The translations under genes were made by a program, and so were the position numbers. The notes beneath the pieces were generated by a model. It was not told the DNA's origin, made no database searches, and saw only the letters and a list, made by a program, of their open reading frames with translations. 64,000 bases of DNA from assembly GCA_038380435.1 (NCBI GenBank), contig JAWZYU010000779.1, positions 1-64,000 on the forward strand, written 5' to 3'. Of this stretch, positions 53,471 through 64,000 are shown in pieces. Each line of letters starts with the position of its first letter. Within the stretch, counting starts at the first letter, position 1. The stretch is from Ryuthela nishihirai (Eukaryota > Arthropoda > Arachnida > Araneae > Heptathelidae).

Positions 53471-53620
53471 TGCATAATAGCGTATATAATAGCGTATATA
53501 ATAGCGTATAGTCGTCGATCAGCCTGCATAATAGCGTACTCACAAATTCTAAAATAGTGCACTGATTTACCTACTCAACAATATTGAAGCGCCTTATCTT
53601 CCTTTGAAGTGAATACATTC

Positions 53621-54172
53621 CGTTGTTTTGCCTCTGAGCGGCGCTTTTTTTTGCACACCATGGGCTAAATGGACAGGTCACAAAGACCCCAAAGGCTCAG
53701 AGAAGGTTGTGGGAGGGGATCCACTGGAACAACTGTTGGGAGACAGATAGTAGCCTCCCGTCAAGGTCATCCAGCGTGTTCTTTAACGTTGGGTTGTTTT
53801 ACCTCTGAGCGGCACTATTTTGCACACCATGGGCTAAATGGGCAGGTCACATGGACCCCGAAGGCTTAGAGAAGGTTGGGGGAGGGGACCCACTGGAACA
53901 GCTGTTGTGAGACAGATGGTAGCCTCCCGTCAAGGCCATCCAGCGTGTTCTTTAACGTGCACAGGGTATGGCTCTCCTGCACACAAGGCAAAAGCTTAAC
54001 GTTCCATCCGATGGACGGCGGTCTTTCCAAGCCCATCGGTGTCCCCTACTGACCGTGGGCAGGGCGGGGAATTTTGCGGAGATAAATCTCAACGCTGACC
54101 CAGCTGGGACTCGAACCTGGGAACTACAGATTACGAGCCTGACGCGCTACCGACTGAGCCACCTCCGCCCCG
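53621..54172 (-). mobile_element. SINE-A with two tails
   Basis: Two tails (junction near 53790) and a full head. The outer tail starts TTGTTTTGCC. Confidence 0.88.
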
Positions 54173-54244
54173 AAAAGCAATAGGAAGAGAGATAATGAAG
54201 GTGTTCTGGACCGTTCCATTTGAATTTAGTCAACTCCCCCCCCC

Positions 54245-54690
54245 CCCTCACGCAGTTGGGCTGTGGTTGCCCAGTCGGTAGCGCCCCAGGCTTGTAATTG
54301 GAAACTGAGTTTCTTGAGGGGCTATGCAGGCTGTTAGGAAACTGATGGAAGTCTCGCTCCAAAATCCCTCAAGTCCCATCTGGACTATCATGGAGAGTTT
54401 TCTCCGCAAAACTCCCCATCCTGCCTTCGGTTGGCAGGAGCCAATGATGGTCTTGGAAAGACCGACATCCGCCAGATGGGACGTTAAGCCGTGATACCTT
54501 GTGTGGGACAATCATACCCTGCGCATATTAAAGAACAAGCCGAATGCCCTTGACGGAGGCTACCATGTGTCTCCTAACAGCTGTTCAGTGGGTCCCTTCC
54601 CCCAACCTTCTCTGAGCCGAAGGGGTCTTTGCGACCTGGTCATGTAGCCCATTGTGGGCAAAAAGATGCAGTTCCACTACCACCAATTTT
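54245..54690 (+). mobile_element. Degenerate SINE-A
   Basis: The tRNA-like head is disrupted after CTTGTAATTGG by sequence at about 54300-54380. The central domain and tail are diverged. Confidence 0.7.
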
Positions 54691-54701
54691 TTTTTATGGA
54701 T

Positions 54702-54825
54702 ACGGTCTGGCAACCTACGTACACGAAGGTTACCAGATCACTAATTTCTAAAAAAAGTCGTTCACGGATATTTTTTCGGAATACTGTAATCAACCATAGC
54801 GTTCTGATATTTTTTTGAGCGACTG
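54702..54825. mobile_element. Tc1-like MITE, right half
   Basis: The right inverted repeat ends GAGCGACTG followed by TA (54826-54827). The left half is missing. Confidence 0.85.
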
Positions 54826-54956
54826 TACAACAAAACAATAACTGCAAAAATTTAGTAGTTAAAAAATATTTGTTCGTTAATACGTAGCCCAGAAAAAACT
54901 AATTTTATAGCATTTTCCATTTTTGACAAAAATGTTCATTACCTATCTTCCTAGCC

Positions 54957-55064
54957 TACTCCCCCAACTTTCTCTGGGTCTTCGGGGTCCATGTGACCGA
55001 GCCATTTAGCCCATGGTGTGCAAAAAAGTGCCGCTAAGAGATAAAACAACCCAACCCAAACTAA
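54957..55064 (+). mobile_element. SINE-A tail fragment
   Basis: About 105 bp of tail ending in ACAACCCAACCC. Confidence 0.8.
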
Positions 55065-55118
55065 CCTACTCTTGCATTAGGAACTTTCTTCGATAATTCC
55101 CATTTGCCTTCGGTGAGA

Positions 55119-55505
55119 GGGGCGGGGGTGGCTCAGTCGGTAGCGCGCCAGGCTGGTAATCTGTAGTTCCCAGTTCGAGTCCCAGCTGGGTCAGCGTTGA
55201 GATTTATCTCCGCAAAATTCCCCGCCCTGCCCACGGTCAGTAGGGGACACCGATGGGCTTGGAAAGGCCGCCGTCCGTCGGATGGGACGTTAAGCCGTGG
55301 CCCCGTGTGTGGGAGAGCCATACCCTGTGCACGTCAAAGAACACGCTGGATGGCCTTGACGGGAGGCTACCATCTGTCTCCCAACAGCTGTTCCAGTGGG
55401 TCCCCTCCCCCAACCTTCTCTGAGCCTTCTGGGTCTTTGTGACCTGGCCATTTAGCCCATGGTGTGCAAAAAAAGTGCCGCTCAGAAGTAACACAACAAC
55501 CCAAC
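55119..55505 (+). mobile_element. SINE-A with exact target-site duplication
   Basis: CCTTCGGTGAGA flanks it at 55107-55118 and 55506-55517. Complete, with one base lost in the B box (CCCAGTTCGAGTCC). Confidence 0.93.
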
Positions 55506-55540
55506 CCTTCGGTGAGAATTACCAGTTACGAACCAACTCG

Positions 55541-56095
55541 GGGAGGAGGGGGGGGGGGGTCACTCGGTAGAGCGCCAGGCTCATAATCTGTAGTTTCCAG
55601 GTTCGAGTACCAGTTGGGTTAGCATTGAGATTTATCTCCGCAAAACTCCCTGCCCACGGTCAGTAGGGGACACCGATGGGCTTGGAAAGGCCGCCGTCCG
55701 TCGGATGGGACGTTAAGCCGTGGCCCCATGTGCGGGAGAGCCATACCCTGTGCACGTTAAAGAACACGCTGGATAGCCTTAACCGGAAGCTACAATCTGT
55801 CTCCCAACAGCTGTTCTAGTGGGTCCCCTCACCCAACCTTCTCTGAGCCTTCGGAGTCCTTGTGACCTGGCCATTTAGCCCATGGTGTTCAAAATTGTAT
55901 CGCTCAGAGGTAAAACAACCCAACGTTAAAGAACACGCTGGATGGCTTTGACGGGAGGTTACCATCTGTCTCCCAACAGCTATTCCAATGAGTCCCTTCC
56001 CCTAACCTTCTCTGAGCCTTCGGGGTCCTTGTGACCTGGCCATTTAGTCCATGATGTTCAAGAAAGTGCCGCTCAGAGGTAAAACAACCCAACGA
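55541..56095 (+). mobile_element. SINE-A with two tails
   Basis: G-rich 5' end, full body, and a second tail from 55922 that differs from the first at several sites. Confidence 0.88.
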
Positions 56096-56196
56096 ACAAA
56101 CTGACGCTACCAATTTGCACGAATGCTCAGTGACTTTTAGATATAGAATTTCTGGAGCAAAAATGAAAAAAAAATGACCCGTGAAACCCTTTAAGA

Positions 56197-56581
56197 GGTT
56201 GGGTTGTTTTACCTCTGACCGGCACTTTTTTGCACACCATGGGCTAAATGGCCAGGTCACATGGACCCCGAAGGCTCAGAGAAGGTTGGGGGAGGGGACC
56301 CACTGGAACAGCTGTTGGGAGACAGATGGTAGCCTCCCGTCAAGGCCATCCAGCGCGTTCTTTAACGTGCATCAGGGTATGTCTCTCCTGCACACGCTTC
56401 CACGGCTTAACGTCCCATCCGACGGACGGCGACCTTTCCAAGCCCATCGGTGTCCCCTATTGACCGTGGGCAGGGCGGGGAATTTTGCGGAGATAAATCT
56501 CAACGCTGACCCAGCTGGGACTCGAACCTGGGAACTACAGATTACGAGCCTGGCGCGCTACCGACTGAGCCACCCCCGCCC
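56197..56581 (-). mobile_element. SINE-A with exact target-site duplication
   Basis: CCCTTTAAGA flanks it at 56187-56196 and 56582-56591. Complete and well preserved. Confidence 0.93.
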
Positions 56582-56591
56582 CCCTTTAAGA

Positions 56592-57012
56592 AGTATTACT
56601 GAATAAAAAAAAAAGTAGCAGTTTCCAAAGCTATCCCTACAATAGGGAACCTGGGACTCACTCGATCAATACAAAAGCAGACAGGAACATGTCTTCTATT
56701 TGCATTCTGGTTATTGCTGAGGTTCAAAGAAGGAATCTGATTATTCTCGAGATCTTGACTGAAGAATTCACATTTAATTTTTTTTTCCAGACACAGGAAA
56801 CAGAGAAATATTTCTCTGCTCTTTCCTTTAACTATTATTTAATGATGAAATGCATTATGCATTCATTAGCTCGTCTAATTAAGGAAAAATGGGAAAGTCA
56901 CCAAAAAAGAAAATGTGGAATTGGCGCCGAAGTTCTTCAAACGACATTGTCTGACAGGTATCGTCGAAACGACGAGGCATCATAGGTTCATTCTGTTCCG
57001 ATCTGTTGATTG
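56592..57012. other. Unassigned stretch
   Basis: No conserved gene is recognised; a 98-codon frame at 56689-56985 has no family resemblance that I can see. Confidence 0.45.
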
Positions 57013-57022
57013 TCCTAAAGGG

Positions 57023-58043
57023 TTGGGTTGTTTTACCTCTGAGCGGCACTTTTTTGCACACCATGGTGTAAATGGCCAGGTCACAAGGACCTCGAAGGCT
57101 CAGAGAAGGTTGGGGGGAGGGGACTCATTGGAACAGCTGTTGGGAGACAGATGGTAGCCTCCCGTCAAGTCCATCCAGCGTGTTCTTTAACGTTGGGTTA
57201 GTTTACCTCTGAGCAGCACTTTTTTGCACATCATGGGCTAAATGGCCAGGTCACAAGGACCTCGAAGGCTCAGAGAAAGTTTGGGGGAGGGGACCCATTG
57301 GAACAGCTGTTGGGAGACAGATGGTAGCCTCCCGTCAAGGCCATCCAGCGTGTTCTTTAACGTTGGGTTGTTTTACCTCTGAGCGGCACTTTTTTGCACA
57401 CCATGGGCTAAATGGCCAGGTCACAAGGACCTCGAAGGCTCAGAGAAGGTTGGGGGGAGGGGACCCATTGGAACAGCTGTTGGGAGACAGATAGTAGCCT
57501 CCCGTCAAGGCCATCCAGCGTGTTCTTTGACGTTGGGTTGTTTTACCTCTGAGCGGGACTTTTTTGCACACCATGAGCTAAATGGCCAGGTCACATGGAC
57601 CCCGAAGGCTCAAAGAAGGTTGGGGGAGGTGACCCACTGGAACAGCTGTTGGAAGACAGATGGTAACCTCCCGTCAAGGCCACCCTGTGTGTTCTTTAAC
57701 GTGCACACAATGGACAGGTCACAAGTACCCCGAAGACTCAGAGAAGGTTGGGGGACAGGACCCACTGGAATAGCTGTTGGGAGACAGATGGTAGCCTCCC
57801 GTCAAGGCCATCCAGCGTGTTCTTTAATGTGCGCAGAGTATGGCTCTCCAGCACACGGGGCCACGGCTTAACGTCCCATCCGACGGACGGCGACCTTTCC
57901 AATCCCATCGGTGTCCCCTACTGACCGTGGACAGGGCGGGAAATTTTGCGGAGATAAGTCTCAACGCTGACCCAGCTGGGACTCGAACCTGGGAACTACA
58001 GGTTAGGAGCCTGGCGCGCTACCGACTGAGCCACCCCTGCCCC
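57023..58043 (-). mobile_element. SINE-A with five tails inside one target duplication
   Basis: TCCTAAAGGG flanks the whole 1,021-bp unit (57013-57022 and 58044-58053). Tails join at AAC-GTTAAAGAAC near 57193, 57363 and 57534. A fourth junction near 57707 is different and lacks the tail end. One complete head is at 57960-58043. Confidence 0.94.
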
Positions 58044-58187
58044 TCCTAAAGGGAGTTACTCGCTAACTTATTACACAGGGAAATTAAAACCACCCAATAA
58101 AACAGTTTCTTTTTCTCGTATAGGTGAAAAAAAAAAAGGAAAAAAAAAAGCAACTACGTTGATTTGCATAAATTAAGTCTGAACCCT

Positions 58188-58373
58188 GTGGGAGGGGGTG
58201 GCTCAGTCGGTAGCGCGCCAGGCTCGTAATCTGTAGTTCCCAGGTTAGAGTCCCAGCTGCGACGACGATGAGATTTATCTCTGCAAGATTCCCTGCCCTA
58301 AGGCAGCAGAGAAAACAAATGGTCTTAGAAAGGCCACTGTCCATTGTATGGGACGTTAACGTGTACAGTCGCT
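58188..58373 (+). mobile_element. Degenerate SINE-A cut by a Tc1-like element
   Basis: Head and central domain up to GGGACGTTAACGTG, where the Tc1-like end begins. No continuation is found on the other side. Confidence 0.8.
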
Positions 58374-58375
58374 CA

Positions 58376-58676
58376 AAAAAGTATCCGAACACTATGGTAG
58401 ATGACAGAATTCAGAAAAAATATCTGGAAACGATTTTTTAACAAATTAGTGTGATTGATTGGAAATTAGTTATCTGGCAAACTTCGTGTCACGTGACACG
58501 AAGGTTGCCAGATAACTAATTTCTAAAAAAATCGTTGCCAGATAACTAATTTCTAAAAAAATCATTGCCAGATATTTTTTCTGAATTCTGTAATCAACCA
58601 TAGTGTTCGGATATTTTTTAATATATATAATGCGTATGAATATATAATGCAATGAATATGGAGCATGTGCAGTTAC
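58376..58676. mobile_element. Tc1-like composite, truncated (copy 3)
   Basis: Left end CAGTCGCTCAAAAAAGTATC after TA. It has a folded MITE with a small internal duplication (58500-58565), the same linker as copies 1 and 2, and only the first 16 bp of satellite (GGAGCATGTGCAGTTAC). It stops at 58676, about 180 bp upstream of the THAP start codon. Confidence 0.88.
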
Positions 58677-58724
58677 AACACCACCTAGAGGAGAAGGCCC
58701 TACCAGTCGGTGACGCGATTCTGA

Positions 58725-58732
58725 TGACGTCA
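58725..58732. promoter_or_regulatory. CRE-like site upstream of the THAP exon
   Basis: A perfect TGACGTCA lies 124 bp upstream of the ATG, with a YY1-like CCTCCATCTTGC at about 58766. Both are plausible promoter elements, but short motifs occur by chance. Confidence 0.35.
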
Positions 58733-58855
58733 ATTTTAGTCGACCCGTAGCTAGTAGCGTCGCCTCCATCTTGCTTTTGTTCGTGTTTAGCTAGTTCGGC
58801 AAAACGTTTGATTTAGTGTGGTTTGTTATTACGTTCATTGATTTTTTTTAGCGAA

Positions 58856-59015
58856 ATGCCATCGCGCTGCTGCGTTCCTCAGTGCAGGAGCAATTACGAT
58901 GGGGAACAAATATTCTCAGTTTTTAAATTTCCAGAAGATATCGATTTGCGACAGAAATGGCAAGTTCAGAAAGTTCAATACCAAGGCAAAACTTCTGTCC
59001 AACGAAAGCATACAA
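58856..59015 (+). CDS. THAP-domain protein, first exon
   Basis: From ATG at 58856 the frame encodes MPSRCCVPQCRSNYDG and then VFKFPED and KWQVQ. This is the first half of a THAP zinc finger (C2CH): the Cys pair C5 and C10 near the start, the FKFP motif, and the conserved Trp at about residue 36. The frame runs into a stop at 59018-59020, but AAG-GTAAGA at 59013-59021 is a strong splice donor, so the exon probably ends at 59015. The second Cys-His pair must be in a later exon; I could not find it in the following 1.2 kb. THAP proteins bind DNA, either as host regulators or as P-element-type transposases. It is a likely host gene or a domesticated one. Confidence 0.75.
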
Positions 59016-59020
59016 GGTAA

Positions 59021-59775
59021 GAAGAAATTTATTCTGTATTAATATCTGTTGTCATACTTATGAACTTCTAAAGTAAAAATTATCGTTTTAACTATTGTAT
59101 GTTACGTTTATATAATATACATATATAATATCATTGATCTGTTATGGATTAATTTGACGTTATTTTTATTAAGTAAGAAACCTAATATGCTGGAATAAAA
59201 AATGTCGAATGTACATATGCTAAAATGCTTAAATAGAAAAGAATATTTCACAGTGACCAGACTTTTTATTTAATAGATTACAGTAGTAAGTTAAGAAATT
59301 GGTACTTTTGTTGGAATAGTGTTATATCACTATATTTATATATCCATAGAGTTCAAATATATCTGTATAAGTTAATACGATAATACTGTTAAACTTGAAA
59401 TACATATATAAGCCAAAGGCAAGATCATGGGAAAACCTACTTTTAAATACAAAATCTCTGCATAAGTATTAGAAATTATTTTGGTGCTATTACTAGTATA
59501 CTTGGATACAAATTGGACCCATGTTCAAAGCCTAGAGATGGCTTTGTGAATATGTATTATTTTCCTGCTGAAGTTTTGCCTACTCACACATCAGCTATTT
59601 TTTTAATAAAAGCAGGACAGGTAATGGTAAAAGTTCATTGTAGAAACTGTCGACAACAGTAAACTTCCTGACCAATCATTTCCTAATAACTTTCAGCATT
59701 AAATTAATCTGCATAATTATATCTCTGAAATCAGGTCAAGTTATAGTGGATATTAAAGAATGGGTGGGCTACATC
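59021..59775. other. Probable intron of the THAP gene
   Basis: AT-rich with no recognised exon. A C-x2-H-F coding signature expected for the end of the THAP finger was not seen. Confidence 0.4.
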
Positions 59776-59830
59776 CAGGGCCTCCGACAGGGGGGGGGGC
59801 AAGGGGGACTAATGGATAGGGGCCCGTCAG
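59776..59830 (+). repeat. Possible hAT 5' terminal region
   Basis: CAGGGCCTCCGACAGGGGGG begins a GC-rich block unlike its surroundings, with repeated GGGCCCGTCAG at 59821 and 59839. It resembles the start of TTF-type hAT elements. No matching right end is visible before the window ends. Confidence 0.5.
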
Positions 59831-60272
59831 CAATAAGGGCCCGTCAGATTAAGTGACTCTTTACTTTTTCTTACAAAAATTATTCTTAGTTAGGCTATAT
59901 ATCGATCCTATAAAATTCCACAAGAACATTATTTGTTATAATGTGCTTTTAAAAAGAAACACTAGTTGGATTATGACATATTATCTCATTAATAGTAGTT
60001 GAACGAACCATTTCTTAACATCTTCTTTTGTCCGCGTTAACTTACAGCATTTGCTTGTATTTTCCCTGTTAACCACCCCACCCCTGCAGCAGTACAACAG
60101 TGGACTCTCCCAAACCCAACCCGTGTAATCAGGTATATTACATTGTTCATGTTTAGAGTTCCAGTAACATCGTCTGTGTGTCAGTGTTACAAATTATAGG
60201 TTTAAAAATCTCTTGTCGGCACATTTGTTTAGTAAAATGATATATTCATTGGTGCTATAGTCTAACTGAACA

Positions 60273-62886
60273 ATGGACAAGTATAAGCATAAGTCAGGAG
60301 CTGAGAAGCGAAAGGAGAGAAATAAAAAATTGGAAGTTATTCAGAAAGGGAGTAGAACTTTGTTTGAAGTCGGTGTAAAAGTGAATGCGGACAGTGAAGG
60401 TGCAAAAAATGAACTAATCCCAATCTCAAGCTCGTCTATTCCCGCTCTCAAAAATAAAGAAATTTCAAGTTCAGAGGGGAATGATGATGGTTCTGGTTTT
60501 TTTTTTAAATTATGACGACAGCAGTATTGAAACGAAACAACCAAACAGCAGTGAAAATGATGCGCGTTCTATAAACTATGAAAGTGAAGCGAACTTACCC
60601 GCTCCAGTTACGAACTCTGAGTCATGGCAAGTATCGTGTGATCTTTGAAAATTAAAAAGTGGCAGCCCAAGTGTAAGTGTAAGTGAAGGTATAGTTCGAA
60701 AAGGTCCCCCTTCTATGCCTAATAACCTTCCAAGTGACGGAACAAGAGCCTTTCCGAAAACAGTTTTATTTTCAAAACTCAAGAATGGAGAATGTGTTTC
60801 TAGAGACTGGTTAGTGTGGAGTGAAACAAATCAGTCGTTATACTGTTTTCCTTGCAGATTTTTTGGTCGCAACCCTGAATCCCACGAATCCGTTTTAGTT
60901 AGTGATGAAGACTGGAAAAAGGATTATTCTTGGCGTAAACTATATAACAAATTGCCAGTTCATGAAATGTGTGCTAATCACAAAAAATGCTATATTGAAT
61001 GGAGAGGATTGGAAAGAAGACTTCGTCATGGAACTGATATTTATTCTCAAATGAACTCTGAAATTGCCTCTAAAGTGAAATATTGGAGGGATTTATTTCA
61101 CAGGATTCTGTCTGTTACATTATTTCTTGGTGAGAGGGGTCTCGCATTTAGAGGTTCTTCCAGCAAAATAGGGTCATCGGATAATGGTAACTTCCTTGGG
61201 ATTATTGAGTTGCTCGCTCAATATGATCCGAGGTTGAGAGAACATGTGACTAAAGTTCAAGAGTCACAACAAGAAGGGAAGAGACTTCGAGCTCACTACC
61301 TTTCAGCGGATTCTCAAAACGAGTTCATTAAGGCTTGCAGCAACAAGGTTCTTCAAGCTGTACTCTTAGAAAGAGAAAAATCAAAGTATTTTTCAATACT
61401 AGCTGATGCTATTCCAGATACATCTCATAATGAGCAAATGACATTAATTTTAAGATACGTTCTAGACGGTGATTCTTCATTTAAAATAATGGAGAGGTTC
61501 ATAAGTTTTGTAAAGTGCAATAAGAAAACTGGACAAGAAATTGCAAATGTACTCACTGAAGAATTAGAGAAGCATAAGATCCCTTTAAAAGATTGCAGGG
61601 GGCAGGGATATGACAATGGAGCGAATATGGCTGGTGCATACAATGGCGCGCAAGTCATTATAAGTGCGCTAAATCCATTTGCCATATTTTCTAACGGTAG
61701 TGCACATAGTCTAAATTTGTGTGGTGTGAACGCTACTGAATGCTGTGAAGATGCTATTACGTTTTTTGGTATGGTTCAAAAAGTGTATAACTTCTTCTTA
61801 AAGAGCCCTCAGAGATGGGAGATACTAGAGAATACAATAGGTTGTTCCTTGCATAGCCTATCAAAAACAAGATGGTCTGCTCGTGTTGACAGTGTTAAAC
61901 CATTTTCCAAACACCTATCACTCATCAAACATTCATTAAATCAATGCAAAAATTTTAATCTCTCAGCTGAGTGTAAAACGGAATTGATGGGAATAAAACG
62001 ATACCTTGAATCATTTAAGTGCACTTTGATGGCAACAATCTGGTTCAAAATTCTCTCGGCAATTGACATTCGCAACGCGGTTCTACAAGCTCGTGATGCA
62101 ACTCTTGATGTAGCGATTGATAATATTCGCGATCTGCTCCAGGAACTGAAACAACTCCGTGATAAATGGGAGAACTTATTAAATGAAGCAAAAGTAGTGG
62201 CCACCTCATTAGCAAGTGATCTTCCTGCAGAGACAGAACTTCCGAAGACGAGAGTGAAAAGAAGGAAAACTTTCTTGGACGAAATAAATGAAGATGTTCC
62301 AGAGTTTCGAGGGAATGAGGGGGAAACTAATGAAGAATGGGAGTTCAGAGTAAATGTGTTTTATAGGGTAATTGATTCTGTTGTTTGTGGACTTACTAAT
62401 CGTTTCACTTTGGCGGAAAAGTTAAATGATAGATTTAAGTGCTTATGTCTATATCCAGACATTGAAGAACGTGACATTGAAAATATGGGTGTTACTTTGC
62501 ATGAACAATATTATGAAGACATTAATAAAGAGATCAGTGATGAGCTGAAATGTCTAAAATCAATTCATTCTTCTAATTTAGGGACAGGCCCATTGAAACC
62601 ACTGGAGCTCTTAAACAGTCCGAGAGAATTGAAACTGGACAGTTTATTTCCAAATATTTGTATAGCCATTAGAATATTCTGTACAATTCCTGTGTCAGTT
62701 GCTGATGCTGAAAGATCCTTCAGCAAAATGAAGGAAATAAAAAATGTATTCAGATCAACAATGTGTCAAGAAAGACTGAGTAACCTTGGTTTGCTTAGTC
62801 TGGAGAGCGATCTTGCTAGGTCTTTAAATTATGATGACATAATTGACGATTTTGCATCAACGAAGTCAAGGAGAGTTGTTTGTTGA
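60273..62886 (+). pseudogene. hAT-family transposase (TTF / DUF4371 type), lightly broken
   Basis: A coding region of about 870 codons. It begins with a basic segment (SGAEKRKERNKKLE) typical of ZMYM1-like hAT proteins. The N-terminal frame is lost at a 10-T run (60497-60506), and the following frame carries a TGA at 60646-60648. The main open part (ATG at 60715, 723 residues) holds a TTF-type zinc finger (FPKTVLFSK, YCFPCRFF), then a DUF4371/RNase-H-fold transposase core with likely catalytic Asp at residues 231 (ADAIPD) and 300 (GYDNGAN). The C-terminal hAT dimerisation region has Glu 666 within ADAERSFSKMK. It would cut and paste its own DNA in the nucleus. With only two lesions, one in a homopolymer, it is young, or the frameshift could be an assembly error. 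Confidence 0.9.
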
Positions 62887-62889
62887 CAT

Positions 62890-64000
62890 TGATCTACTGT
62901 ATAAGTTAGAAGTTGCAACTCTTTGGGAATAATGGGTTATATTATATTTAGTGTTGAATCTGCTATTATGCTAATGTGAAGTTTAACAAATATTGTTGCC
63001 TATTTTTCAGTACTGATAATTAAAAATGAAGACTCGCAGAATTGCATAGTTTTTCTCCATGATATGTTATGTAGCCTATATTAAAATTTGCTCAAAAATC
63101 CTAAATCTTGCTGTGAGCTTTGCAAAATATGTTCCCACTTTGCACCATCTGATGTTGAAAGAGAAACCAGCATGTTTGACATGAAAACTGGGAGAAAGCT
63201 TTCTGACCTCTAAAGTATTCATATACTGATGGAGAGGTACTGTTCAACTACTTTTAAAGCATCCACAAATACACTTTAAAAAAATATTACGCCCAAAACT
63301 GAAATCATTGCTGACCACTACCTCAGTCAGAGTTTGAAGTAACAGAAAGTTTACCTTTTATTACAGTGCATAGTTACTAATCATTATGACACTTTAGGAG
63401 AAATAACCTTTGATTGTTTATGAAATAGGAATAAAAATCACTGCACCATATATTTTATAGTATATTTAATGAGTATTGTTTTTTTTTGACTCAACTGTTA
63501 GTACTTGGCAAAAAACTTAGTATGAAAAAACTTATTTTATTTCACAAAGAAAGCATATCCTCCTTTTATAAGACTGGCATCGAGTAACCCTACGTCTGGT
63601 GGTTATGTGTTTGGATCTCACCTGGCTCAAGGTAATTTTTTCACTATACTCATTATCATTATAATACTTAAGGAGTTTGATAGTGATTAAATGTTAGTAA
63701 ATCAATGAGGTACTGTGGATTAATTTGTGTATGTTACTTTCACTTTGAGAAAATTATATTAAGATTTTTATACAATTTGATATTGTGTTAAAGTCAAAAT
63801 GCTGATTGTCTAATTTCACACCTTAAAAATTACTCTTATGAGATTTAATATAATTCAAAAATTTATGTTTGGTAATCTCAATTATGTTACAAATTTGATA
63901 TCAGTGGTTGATACTTTTAAGTAAATATTTTATTGAGTCCTGAATGCAATGTCTTAATTTCACCCAATGCAGATAATTTATTTTAAACTGTTAAATAAAG
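62890..64000. other. AT-rich stretch to the window end
   Basis: 3' flank of the hAT gene. I see no complementary terminal repeat, gene or known repeat. The last bases include AATAAA (63992-63997), too weak to call a polyadenylation site. Confidence 0.5.

Overview
This is a gene-poor, repeat-dominated window from an animal nuclear genome. The evidence is a spliced-type THAP exon, Pol III tRNA-Ser genes with oligo-T terminators, tRNA-derived SINEs, a Ty3/Gypsy LTR element, an RTE-like LINE, and hAT and Tc1-like DNA transposons, with no bacterial operons. An arthropod is most likely. A chelicerate such as a spider is my guess, and nothing in the sequence proves it.

Two SINE families dominate. 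SINE-A is about 370-385 bp: a tRNA-Met-like head, a central domain containing ACGTTAAAGAAC, and a tail ending in AACAACCCAAC. It is present in roughly 35 copies or fragments on both strands; exact ends are fixed by target-site duplications (TSDs) at 4990-5356, 24009-24386, 55119-55505, 56197-56581, 50831-51552 and 57023-58043. SINE-B is about 215 bp, with a class-II (Ser/Leu-like) tRNA head and an ATTT-rich tail; it has about nine copies or fragments. SINE-A repeatedly turns into tandem DNA: a 169-bp array of about 34 units (9882-15627), a 235-bp array (8264-9265), a 326-bp array (51981-52850), and many copies with 2-5 tails.

Layout. 0-9 kb: SINEs, a broken inverted repeat (about 1.1-3.45 kb) and a hAT MITE. 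9.5-15.6 kb: the SINE-tail satellite. 16.7-22.7 kb: a large inverted repeat with a tRNA-Ser(GCT) gene in each arm; its spacer holds a Tc1-like composite carrying a 118/93-bp satellite. 22.5-28.1 kb: SINEs, a 26-bp minisatellite and a third tRNA-Ser(GCT). 28.2-34.6 kb: a complete, apparently young Ty3/Gypsy element with gag, pol, 710-bp LTRs and a 4-bp TSD. 36.7-41.2 kb: an RTE-like LINE nested in a SINE-A. 41.4-45.2 kb: a 128-bp tandem array bounded by hAT-like ends. 46.3-47.9 kb: a Tc1-like MITE and a second satellite composite. 48-58.4 kb: more SINEs. 58.4-64 kb: a third (truncated) composite, a THAP-domain first exon and a lightly broken hAT transposase gene of the TTF/DUF4371 type.

The only likely host genes are the tRNA-Ser copies and possibly the THAP exon. 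The window is mainly a record of nested transposition, unequal exchange and inverted duplication. The most unusual theme is that three unrelated transposon types (SINE-A, a Tc1-like element and a hAT-like element) each carry or generate tandem arrays.
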